Notes under the pieces: model-generated | What the model was told of the DNA's origin: nothing | Databases searched by the model: none | What the model saw: the letters and a program-made list of their open reading frames with translations, nothing else | In this document: positions 56,841 through 63,641 of the stretch, in pieces | Layout: each line of letters starts with the position of its first letter | How positions within the stretch are numbered: position 1 is the first letter of the stretch | Program-made: the position numbers and the translations under genes | Assembly (NCBI GenBank): GCA_902805545.1 | Contig: CADCTD010000076.1 | Span: 1-63,641, forward strand | Direction of reading: 5' to 3' | DNA from: an uncultured Craurococcus sp. | GTDB lineage: Bacteria > Pseudomonadota > Alphaproteobacteria > Acetobacterales > Acetobacteraceae | Length of the DNA: 63,641 nt

Positions 56841-57540
56841 TGCGGCCGGCGCTGCCACACGGCGCCGCCCAACTGGCGGTCGGGCTCTGCCGGGTCTTGA
56901 CCGCCGAGCAGCGCCACAGCGGGCTCGGGCTGGAGGCGCAGCAGGCCAGTGTCAGGGCCTATGTCGAGGCTCAGGGCTGGAACTTGGTGGCAGAGTACTC
57001 GGACGCCGCCAGCGGCAAGGACGACCGCCGGCTTGGCTTCCAGGCGGCACTGGCTCGCTGCCGGCAGCTTGGTGCGGTTTTGGTCGCAACCCGGCTCGAC
57101 CGGATTACCCGGCGCGCCCACACTCTCTCAGGAATACCGGAGGAGGGGCACCGGATCCGGGCCGCCGACATGCCGGGCGCCGATGACCTGATGATGCGCA
57201 TTTACGCCGCCATGGCGCAGAAGGAGCGCGAGCTGATCAGCGAGCGCACCAGGGCGGCGCTGCGGGCCGCCAAGGCGCGTGGGGCGGCGCTGGGCGGCGA
57301 CCGGGACTATCGGCCCAGGGCCCCAGCGCCACGGCAGCGGCCCAGGCGCGGCGCATGGCGGCTGAGCGAGTAGCGCACCGGCTGACCTTCGAGGTCGAGC
57401 GGCTGCGGGCGAAAGGTGTCGCCGGCCAGGCGGCGATCGCGCGGGCGCTGACCGAGCGTGGCGTGCCGACGCCGCGGGGCCGCCCTGTCTGGACGCACAC
57501 GACCGTCGCCCGTGTGTTGGCCCGAGCCGAAGCCGGACCC
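56840..57540 (+). pseudogene. Inactive serine recombinase (resolvase/invertase) gene
   Basis: The resolvase domain is recognisable: LAVGLCRVLTAEQRHSGLGLEAQQ, LVATRLDRITR, AAMAQKERELISERTRAAL. The catalytic serine of the RVST motif is replaced by Leu20 (codon TTG, one change from TCG). Near 57312 a frameshift moves the C-terminal DNA-binding part (RAKGVAGQAAIARALTERG, TTVARVLARAEA) into another frame. Either defect would abolish recombination. Confidence 0.78.
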
Positions 57541-57549
57541 ACCTCCCGG

Positions 57550-57753
57550 TCACCGACGCGCGGCGGCAAAAAACTCCTCAGCACGCCGCCGTGCCTCTTC
57601 CTCAATCAGCGGCCAAGGCCATGCCGGATGCGCCGCCAACACGCGCTCCATGAACGCGGCCACGAGATCCCGCTCCGCTGGCGTTACGCGCAGTGCCTTG
57701 GGCTCGAAGAAGCCAAGATGCACAGGGAGGGGCGGCAGGGAGTCGTCTGGCAT
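57550..57753 (-). CDS. Small hypothetical protein, 67 residues
   Basis: Possible gene with a proline-rich start (PDDSLPPLPVHLGFFEPKAL) and an amphipathic helical remainder (AERDLVAAFMERVLAAHP and EEEARRRAEEFFAAARR). There is no recognisable family and no clear ribosome site. It begins close to where the recombinase remnant ends, on the other strand. Coding status is uncertain. Confidence 0.4.
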   Translation of the reverse strand: MPDDSLPPLPVHLGFFEPKALRVTPAERDLVAAFMERVLAAHPAWPWPLIEEEARRRAEEFFAAARR

Positions 57754-57881
57754 GACCGAAGCCTAGAACGAACAGGGAACGTCCTGGTGCCCCTAATTGC
57801 GGGCGGACCTCCCTTATCCCCGATATCCACAGACGGACTGCGCGGGCGCGGCGTCCGGGTGGTTCTCTGCCACCCCGCCAG

Positions 57882-58304
57882 CTACTCTGTCCCTGCTCTG
57901 CCGTCACGCGCCCGGTTCGGCAGCTGACCAACTGGCTTGACCTCGACGGGCGCGACGCCGCTTTGGCGCATGCCAAGCTCCTCGGCGGTGCGCGGCGAGA
58001 CGTCGATCACTCGCCCCTGAACGTAGGGGCCGCGGTCCTCTATCACCACGCGCCGGGTCTCGCCCGTCTCCCGGTTGGTGACGTCCGCCACGGTGCCAAG
58101 CGGAAGGGTCTTACTGGCCGCTGCATTGGACTGCGGGTCGAAGCGATCGCCGTTCGCCATCGGCCGGCCCTCGAAGCGCTCGCCATCGTAGAATGAGGCC
58201 CTGCCGCGTTGTACGTCCGGTTCAGCGTAGACGGGCTGTGCAAATCCCAGGCAGACAATCACGGCAGCAGCCACAACGGCCACATGCGACGGCATGCTTT
58301 GCAT
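57882..58304 (-). CDS. RlpA-like double-psi beta-barrel protein
   Basis: A 140-residue exported protein: signal peptide (VAVVAAAVIVCLGFAQPVYA), then the RlpA barrel with RGRASFYDGERFEGRPMANGD, AASKTLPLGTVADVTN and VIEDRGPYVQGRVIDVSPRTAEELGM. RlpA proteins act on naked glycan strands at the septum in some bacteria. There is no SPOR domain, so it is a minimal form. The ATG at 58304 is preceded by GAGGAGG. Confidence 0.85.
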   Translation of the reverse strand: MQSMPSHVAVVAAAVIVCLGFAQPVYAEPDVQRGRASFYDGERFEGRPMANGDRFDPQSNAAASKTLPLGTVADVTNRETGETRRVVIEDRGPYVQGRVIDVSPRTAEELGMRQSGVAPVEVKPVGQLPNRARDGRAGTE

Positions 58305-58426
58305 CTCGTGCCTCCTCGTTCGTTGACTGGGCGTCAAGACGCGACCACCTTCGACAAGTTGCAGTGCATGTAGCGGCATAGACTGGTCATCGCCGAATGT
58401 CGGCTTGCCCGGTAGGAGACAGTCAC

Positions 58427-58825
58427 ATGGAGTTCTTCGGTCAGCCCGCTCCGGGTGATGCTCGTCCGTTCAGCCGTGTAGTGAAGGCAGGCGGCTTGAT
58501 CTGGGTTTCGGGTCACTCGGCGCCGCACGACCCGGCCCGCGGCGTTCACCGCGGTGCTACCCCGGCCGAGGAGGTGCGCAATGCTCTCGCGTTCATCGCG
58601 GGCTTGCTGGCCGAGGCCGGAAGCAGCCTGGACCGAGTGGTGCAGGTTACGATGCTGATCAGCGACCGGGCCGATTACGCCGCCTGCAACGCCGAATATG
58701 TCAAGCACTTCCCGGGTGGGCTGCCGGCGCGGCACACCGCGCTGTTCGGCGTCCCGACCGAGGCCCGGGTGGGCTTCGCCTGCGTCGCAATGGCGAATGA
58801 TGCTGAGATTTCAACGGCTCGGTAA
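58427..58825 (+). CDS. RidA/YjgF-family protein
   Basis: A 132-residue RidA-superfamily protein. Segments include PFSRVVKAGGLIWVSGHSAPHD, VRNALAFIAGLLAEAGSSLDRVVQVTMLISD and the C-terminal RHTALFGVPTEARVGFACVAMAN. Canonical RidA deaminates reactive enamines and imines with an Arg near the C-terminus in RxxxE-like context; here it is RHTALFGVP with ARVG, so it belongs to a divergent subgroup. The ATG at 58427 has AGGAGA eight bases upstream. Confidence 0.85.
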   Translation: MEFFGQPAPGDARPFSRVVKAGGLIWVSGHSAPHDPARGVHRGATPAEEVRNALAFIAGLLAEAGSSLDRVVQVTMLISDRADYAACNAEYVKHFPGGLPARHTALFGVPTEARVGFACVAMANDAEISTAR

Positions 58826-58867
58826 AGCATGGAGGGGGAGGACAGAACGAAGGTTTCAACGTCTGCG

Positions 58868-59254
58868 TCAGCCGCCGTGTTCCAGGTGCCGTCGCAGCAG
58901 CGCGATGTTGCGGAGGTTGGCCCGAAGGAAAACATCGCCCACGGCCCCGGCCACAGGGACTGCACTGACCAGACTGTCAAGGGCGACATTGCCGGCCATA
59001 CGCAGCAGCAGCGACGAAGGTGCTCCCAACCGACGGGCCTCCCAGATCAGGTAGGCAGATGCGACCGTGCCGGCGACCGGCCCAACGGCTGGGAGCAGGC
59101 TCAGGAGAGCGTCACCGCCGAACCTGACGCGGGTGCCGGGGATCCGCCATCGACCATCGAGCAGGCGCGCTATGGCGTCCAGGCGAACGAGGGCTTTGGC
59201 ATCTGACCTGGCGCGATCTGTCGCACCAGCGGGGATTGCTGTCGTCCTTCGCAT
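58868..59254 (-). CDS. DUF4112 protein
   Basis: A protein of about 128 residues with the DUF4112 pattern: LDAIARLLDGRWRIPGTRVRFGGDALLSLLPAVGPVAGTVASAYLIWEARRLGAP, then a second hydrophobic hairpin (DSLVSAVPVAGAVGDVFLRANLRN). Probably a small membrane-associated protein of unknown function. An ATG at 59269 is an alternative start. Confidence 0.8.
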   Translation of the reverse strand: MRRTTAIPAGATDRARSDAKALVRLDAIARLLDGRWRIPGTRVRFGGDALLSLLPAVGPVAGTVASAYLIWEARRLGAPSSLLLRMAGNVALDSLVSAVPVAGAVGDVFLRANLRNIALLRRHLEHGG

Positions 59255-59332
59255 GGTCTCCCGGCGCATAAGGAGTGGCTCCGGAGGCAACGTCCGGGTG
59301 GCGGTTTGGTGCCCGGCCCTGTTCAACACCGA

Positions 59333-59764
59333 TCAACGGTCGTTGGTCGGTGTTGAACAGGACGGCTTGGTGCCCGACGGCTCCGCTGCGGCGTCCTCGT
59401 CAGCTTCGATGGCCTGCTGGTCGCGCCCGCGCTCGATAATCTCCAGCAGTTCGGCGTCGGACAGCTCCTGCACCGGTGACACGCTGACCCGGATCTCGTG
59501 CTTCTCCCGCCAGCCCGCACGCGCCTTCATCCAGAAGATCGCCGCCGCGACGTTCTTCTCCAGCGTCGCCATGTTGAACAGCGTCTGCGCCACCTTGACG
59601 TTGGCATCGATCGTGCCGCGGTCCAGCTCGCGGCGGGAGTGCTTGCGTAACGTCTTGGCATCGATCTCGAGGTGGGTGGCGATATCCGCCTGCGGCACCC
59701 CGAACCCCGACATGGCGGGGACCGTGCGCCGCTGATCCTCGGTCGGCTCAAACAGCGCCAGCAT
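59333..59764 (-). CDS. Phage terminase small-subunit-like HTH protein
   Basis: A 143-residue protein with an N-terminal helix-turn-helix (RRTVPAMSGFGVPQADIATHLEIDAKTLRKHSRRELD), a helical middle with AQTLFNMATLEKNVAAAIFWMKARAGWREKHEI, and an acidic tail. This is the pattern of small terminase-type DNA-recognition proteins in alphaproteobacterial prophages. No large terminase subunit is present. It overlaps the methyltransferase remnant by 17 bases on the same strand. It could also be a plain phage regulator. Confidence 0.65.
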   Translation of the reverse strand: MLALFEPTEDQRRTVPAMSGFGVPQADIATHLEIDAKTLRKHSRRELDRGTIDANVKVAQTLFNMATLEKNVAAAIFWMKARAGWREKHEIRVSVSPVQELSDAELLEIIERGRDQQAIEADEDAAAEPSGTKPSCSTPTNDR

Positions 59765-61033
59765 GGACCGCCTCCTCTGCCCTCTCGCTGGCCGTGTCGC
59801 CGAAGCTGCGGCCGTCCCGCTCCAGCACCGCCTGCTGCCCGGTAAAGGCCTGCCAGCGGGTCACCGCCACGTCGACATAGGCCGGCGACAGCTCGATGGC
59901 GTGGCAAGCCCGGCCCTCCATCTCGGCCGCGATCACTGCGGTGCCGGAGCCGCAGAAGGGCTCGTACATCGCCTGGCCAGGGCTGGAGTTGTTCCGGATA
60001 GGCCGCGCCATGCACTCGACCGGCTTCTGGGTGCCGTGGGTGGTCTCGACATCCTGGCCGCGGCTGGCGATCTGCCAGAGTGTCGTCTGCTTACGGTCGC
60101 CGCTCCAGTGCGCGGTGCCGCGAACAGCATACCAACAGGGTTCGTGCTGCCAGTGGTAGTGCCCACGGCCCATCACCAGCCGCTCCTTGGCCCACACGAT
60201 CTGGGCGCGGATCTCGAAGCCGCAGGCGGCGAGGCTCTCTGCCACGCTCGTGGCGTGGAGGGCGCCGTGCCAGACATAGGCCACCTCGCCGGGGAACAGC
60301 GCCCAGGCCTCGCGCCAGTCGGCCCGGTGGTCGTTCAGCACCTTCCCGGTGCGCTGGGTTTTGCTGCCCTCCAGGGCTGCGTTGCGCCAGGCTGGGTTAT
60401 AGTCCACGCCATAAGGTGGGTCGGTGCTGTCGCCGCAAAGCAGGCGATGGCGGCCGAGCTGCCAGAGGTCACCCAGACGGCTCACCGGGTTGGCCGGCAC
60501 CTCCGGCACGTCATTGGGATCGGTCAGGCCTGCGGCGGGCTCGACCAGGAGCCCGCTGATCTCGAGCGCGTCGAAGCCGGTCAGCGCGAGGTCAAAGCCG
60601 TCAGCCTGCAGCTCGCCAAGTTCGATCCGCAGAGGTCCTCGTCCCAGCTGGCCGAGAGGGCCACGCGGTTGCCGGCAAGGATGTAGGCCCGACGTTGGGC
60701 TGGCGTTAGGTGCCCGAGCTCGATGGTCAGCACCTCGTTCAGGCCCAGCTTGCGAGCGGCGAGCAAGCGGCCATGGCTGGCGATGACGCCGCGGTCGCCA
60801 TCGACCAGGATGGGGTTGGTGAAGCCGAACTCGCGGATCGAGGCGGCGATTTGAGCCACCTGTGCCTCGGAGTGGGTCGGGGCATTGCGGGCGTAGGGCA
60901 CCAGCTCGGCAATACGCGCTGGCCGGTATGTGGGAAACAGGGGTGAGGCTGGCGCGGCTGGCACACGCGATGTCGCGGTGGCGCTTCCTTGCGGTATGTC
61001 CTCGGGCTGCGGGATGCACTTGCGGCCGGCCAT
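59748..61033 (-). pseudogene. Frameshifted ParB-domain DNA methyltransferase
   Basis: Phage-type fusion of an N-terminal ParB-like nuclease domain (FGFTNPILVDGDRGVIASHGRLLAARKLG) and a beta-class adenine/N4-cytosine methyltransferase (TDPPYGVDYNPAW; C-terminal YEPFCGSGTAVIAAEMEGR). At about 60640 one base is missing (family WDEDLLRIELGELQ; here ctctgcgg instead of ctcctgcgg), which splits the two halves into different frames. In addition LLCGDS is joined directly to TDPPY, where relatives have about 25 more residues. The start is the ATG at 61033. It would need a second start to make even the methyltransferase part. Confidence 0.72.
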
Positions 61034-61245
61034 CGGCAGGGTTCCTGGCGGCGCTGCGGGTGAGCGCTGCGACGCCGATAGGATACCGGATGAGGAATCA
61101 ACGGCGCAACACGACATGCTCTCGCTGTACTACGATCTTCCACGAACAATGGAGCGTTTGGCGGCGCAACCGACGCTTCTCTCGAAGGGGATGCCGCTCG
61201 TAGGTCGGGAAAGGACCCGTACCGAACAAGCTCTAGCCCAACTGG

Positions 61246-61353
61246 AAATGACGCAGATGACGCAAATGACGCCTTCTCCTCATATGATCCCCTATTCACT
61301 TCTCCCGGTCAGACCAATCGATAGAGAACTGCGTCACGGCGCGTCATGCGTCA
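61246..61353. other. Candidate replication origin with inverted TGACGC iterons
   Basis: Three copies of TGACGC, nine bases apart, lie at 61249, 61258 and 61267. Three inverted copies (GCGTCA) lie at 61331, 61341 and 61348. Between the two sets are 58 bases of about 47% GC, low for this DNA. The right-hand set overlaps the last codons and the stop of the VapE gene. Two opposed iteron sets around a meltable gap, at the 3' end of a rep-like gene, is the known plan of SaPI origins. Function here is inferred from layout only. Confidence 0.55.
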
Positions 61354-62249
61354 CGCTGGGTGCCGGGGGCATACCACGGCCTGGCGTCGCTCCGGCGGGC
61401 TCCTTGGATCCACCCAAGCCGTGTCAAGGTGGCCGTGATACGTCGCTGATCTGCCGTCCCAACCTTCGGCACATCCATTGACAGCCCTTTCTGCGCTACT
61501 TCGAGAACTGTGGTTGTTGACCGACTTGCGAGGATCTGGGCAATTGCCTCCTCCCAAGCATCCTCTTCGAACCGGGCCTCTTGCTCAGGCGCGATGTACC
61601 TTGCCTCAAACTCAGCATTGGGCCACCAAGCAGCTCCTTCCCGGAAAAGTCGGACTGCCTCCGCGAAGAGCTGGTCGCGGTCGCGTCGCAGCCCCGCTGT
61701 GTCTATACAGCTGATCCTCACCGGCCAAAATCGACGGCCACCAGTCTCGTCGCGCAGATAGGTCTCTCGATTGGTCTTACCGATAGAGATGCATTGGCGG
61801 GGTTCAACCACTTCGCGGCGCCCATAGCTGGGACGATACCGCTCCACCGGCCGGGTGATGAACGCTTTGAGCGCCGCTGCCTCAGGCTTATCCAGCGCTG
61901 AGGGTTTGGCCACCTCGATAAGCCATTTGCCGTTAAGATGCTGCGACACGTCCTTGCCGCCTCGGATGTCCGGCAGGTTGTCGGAAAACCAACAGCCACC
62001 CAGGATGGCGCAGGCGGTCGACTTCCTTGCCCCTTGAGGCCCTTCTAGGACCAGCATGTAGTCGGCCTTGCACCCAGGTCGGTAGACGCGAGCCACCATG
62101 GCGACCAAGAACATGGTGCCGATGCCGGTGGCGTACTCCCCGGACGCAACACCGAGATAGGCTTGAACGGCTTCAACCAGCGCTGGGTCGCACCACCGGA
62201 GAATCATGTCGCGCAGCGAGAGCTGCTCGTTCTTCGCAGTCCTTGCCAT
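61344..62249 (-). CDS. VapE-type (virulence-associated E) replication ATPase
   Basis: A 301-residue P-loop protein with Walker A GPQGARKST (70-78), CAILGGCWFSDNLPDIRGGKDVSQHL, ALKAFITRPVERYRPSYGRREVVEPRQCISIGKTNRETYLRDETGGRRFWP and a C-terminal winged region. VapE ATPases serve as replication initiator/helicases in phages, ICEs and PICIs. Full-length forms have a primase-like domain in front; here the frame begins just before the ATPase, so it is a short or truncated version. The segment IEVAKPSALDKPEA differs from the usual IEVAEMHAM, so its Walker B region may be altered. Confidence 0.83.
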   Translation of the reverse strand: MARTAKNEQLSLRDMILRWCDPALVEAVQAYLGVASGEYATGIGTMFLVAMVARVYRPGCKADYMLVLEGPQGARKSTACAILGGCWFSDNLPDIRGGKDVSQHLNGKWLIEVAKPSALDKPEAAALKAFITRPVERYRPSYGRREVVEPRQCISIGKTNRETYLRDETGGRRFWPVRISCIDTAGLRRDRDQLFAEAVRLFREGAAWWPNAEFEARYIAPEQEARFEEDAWEEAIAQILASRSTTTVLEVAQKGLSMDVPKVGTADQRRITATLTRLGWIQGARRSDARPWYAPGTQRDA

Positions 62250-62559
62250 TCCTCGACTCCGAGTCGTGGGCTGCAGTTCAATCAAGCAGCTTCCGCCCGC
62301 ACCAGGGTCTTACTGGCCATCACCTCGGCGGTTGGTGCGTCATGAGCTGCCAAGCCGCCGCGGAACCGGCAAAGCCGCACCTCCCACCCCACCTCCGCGA
62401 GGCCTGCTCCCTCCTTGGAGTCGGCTTGTTGCGCCTCCGGTGCCGCACTGCCAAGGATTTCGCCCGCGACGCCGCACAGCCCGGCGACCAGGGAGAAAGT
62501 TCGCTACACTTCCGAGCCGACCAGAGCATGCATGCGAACCGGAGCAACCCGAGACCCGC
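62250..62559. other. Divergent promoter stretch between the VapE and DUF2924 genes
   Basis: About 310 bases with no convincing gene. It separates divergent VapE and DUF2924/recombinase transcription and probably carries both promoters. I saw no clear operator. Confidence 0.45.
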
Positions 62560-63063
62560 ATGCCCCGTATAGCCACGAACCAAGCCGTTCAGGCGCCCAC
62601 GTTCGCTGTCACCGCCATCCCGCAGGCGGACGTCCTGGGCCGCCTAGCTGCCCTACGGTCGGCGCCCATCGCCCATCTGAAGCAGCAATGGCGGGAGCTA
62701 TTCGGCAAGGAGCCGCCGCCCTTCAACCGCACGTACCTCCAGAGCCGCCTCGCCTACCGCATCCAGGAACTGGCGTATGGCGGCTTGAAGCCCGAGACCC
62801 GGGCACGGCTGGAAGCACTTGGCGAGCAGCTCGACGGCGGCAACGTCGTCCTACGTAGCATCTGGGCTAACAGCCGGCCGCTGCCCGGCACACGATTGAT
62901 CCGCGAATACGACGGCGTTCAGCACGTGGTCACGGTCCGGACCGACGACTTCGAGTACGAGGGGCGGCCTTATCGGTCCCTCTCTGCCATCGCCCGCCAC
63001 ATCACCGGCACGCGCTGGAACGGCTGGACCTTTTTTGGCTTGCGCCACCGAGGTGGCGCGTGA
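62560..63063 (+). CDS. DUF2924 protein
   Basis: A 167-residue DUF2924 protein. Typical segments are VLGRLAALRSAPIAHLKQQWRELFGKEPPPFNRTYLQSRLAYRIQELAYGGL, GTRLIREYDGVQHVVTV and FEYEGRPYRSLSAIARHITGTRWNGWTFFGL. It is nearly always encoded just before a large serine recombinase and is thought to assist it. Here its stop overlaps the recombinase GTG start (GTGA). Confidence 0.87.
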   Translation: MPRIATNQAVQAPTFAVTAIPQADVLGRLAALRSAPIAHLKQQWRELFGKEPPPFNRTYLQSRLAYRIQELAYGGLKPETRARLEALGEQLDGGNVVLRSIWANSRPLPGTRLIREYDGVQHVVTVRTDDFEYEGRPYRSLSAIARHITGTRWNGWTFFGLRHRGGA

Positions 63064-63641
63064 GCCGCCGCACGCGCACCGACGCCGCGATTCCGGCGAA
63101 GGTGAAGAAGCTCCGCTGCGCGGTTTATACCCGCAAGAGCACGGACGAGGGGCTCGACCAGGCGTTCAACACCCTCGACGCCCAGCGCGACGCCTGCGAA
63201 GCCTACATCGCCAGCCAGCGCGCCGAGGGCTGGACCCTCGTCCGCGACCGCTACGACGACGGCGGCTTCTCGGGCGGCACCCTGGAGCGCCCGGCGTTGC
63301 GGCGCCTGCTCGCCGACATTGAGGCGGGCCGGTTGGACGTGGTGGTGGTCTACAAGATCGACCGCCTGAGCCGCTCGCTGACCGACTTCGCCAAGCTGGT
63401 GGACGCCTTCGAGGCGCACGGCGTGACCTTCGTCTCCGTGACGCAGGCCTTCAACACCACGACCAGCATGGGCAGGCTGACGCTCAACATCCTGCTCTCC
63501 TTCGCGCAGTTCGAGCGCGAGGTGATCGGGGAGCGGATCCGCGACAAGGTGGCGGCCTCCAAGGCGCGCGGCATGTGGATGGGCGGCAAGGTGCCGCTCG
63601 GCTACGACGTGCGCGAGCGCAAGCTCATGATGAACGAGGCC
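63060..63641 (+). CDS. Large serine recombinase (integrase), cut by the window end
   Basis: The first 194 residues of a large serine recombinase, running off the window. The catalytic Ser27 is in YTRKSTDEG. The resolvase core continues with FNTLDAQRDACEAYIASQ, VYKIDRLSRSLTDFAKL, SFAQFEREVIGERIRDKVAASKARGMWMGGKVPLGYD. All key residues visible are intact, unlike the other recombinase at 56.8 kb. It is the likely integrase of the neighbouring mobile module. The start is GTG at 63060. Confidence 0.9.
   Translation, partial: MSRRTRTDAAIPAKVKKLRCAVYTRKSTDEGLDQAFNTLDAQRDACEAYIASQRAEGWTLVRDRYDDGGFSGGTLERPALRRLLADIEAGRLDVVVVYKIDRLSRSLTDFAKLVDAFEAHGVTFVSVTQAFNTTTSMGRLTLNILLSFAQFEREVIGERIRDKVAASKARGMWMGGKVPLGYDVRERKLMMNEA

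Overview
The window reads as a chromosomal segment of a high-GC alphaproteobacterium, most likely Acetobacteraceae (Roseomonas-like). The grounds are base composition, gene style, a fruBKA phosphotransferase operon with a triple-fusion FruB, and recombinase cassettes of the DUF3489/DUF2924 type. The genus is an inference; no rRNA or housekeeping marker is present. I worked by reading only, so domain calls rest on motif recognition, not on database searches.

Positions 1-44.1 kb are ordinary chromosome. Left to right: nhaA; a peptide/amidoligase cluster (a broken transglutaminase-DUF2126 gene, an intact ATP-grasp/alpha-E fusion, an intact transglutaminase); an acyltransferase; a zinc metallopeptidase; a QueD-like protein without the usual cysteine; a SUOX-fold protein beside a GGDEF-EAL membrane protein; a CPA2 antiporter; a polysaccharide-type ABC exporter; tRNA-Met(CAT); fruB-fruK-fruA with a divergent LacI-type regulator and visible operators; a Rieske ferredoxin; an MBL hydrolase; argH with an LptM-like lipoprotein; and a TlpA thioredoxin. 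A seven-gene minus-strand block (33.1 to 25.8 kb) follows, with a sugar-type ABC importer, an Ldh2-family dehydrogenase, an unknown protein and a Bug/TctC binding protein. Next come a threonine dehydratase, a DUF1345 membrane protein, isocitrate lyase with a small duplicated HGWA protein and a divergent short-chain acyl-CoA type regulator, a double cold-shock-domain protein, an Rrf2 regulator, an orphan xanthine-dehydrogenase large subunit with an NahD-like isomerase, and an amino-acid/urea-type binding protein.

From an IS5-type transposase stump at 44.1 kb to the right end the character changes: lower and uneven GC, many frameshifts and partial genes. This accessory region holds a quinone reductase/HxlR pair, a tightly overlapping three-gene operon (CHAT protease plus two membrane proteins), a DUF2235 hydrolase, wrecks of an HNH-type protein and of an SF1 helicase with a phospholipase-D-like tail, a DUF3616 gene coupled to a nuclease stump, and a dead DUF3489/serine-recombinase cassette. 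RlpA, RidA and DUF4112 genes follow.

The last 4.3 kb look like a phage-satellite-type module: a terminase-small-subunit-like gene, a frameshifted ParB-methyltransferase, a VapE-type replication ATPase, and DUF2924 followed by a large serine recombinase that runs off the end. At the 3' end of the VapE gene are three TGACGC repeats, a 58-bp less GC-rich gap, and three inverted copies. This layout is that of staphylococcal pathogenicity island origins and is the most interesting signal in the window.
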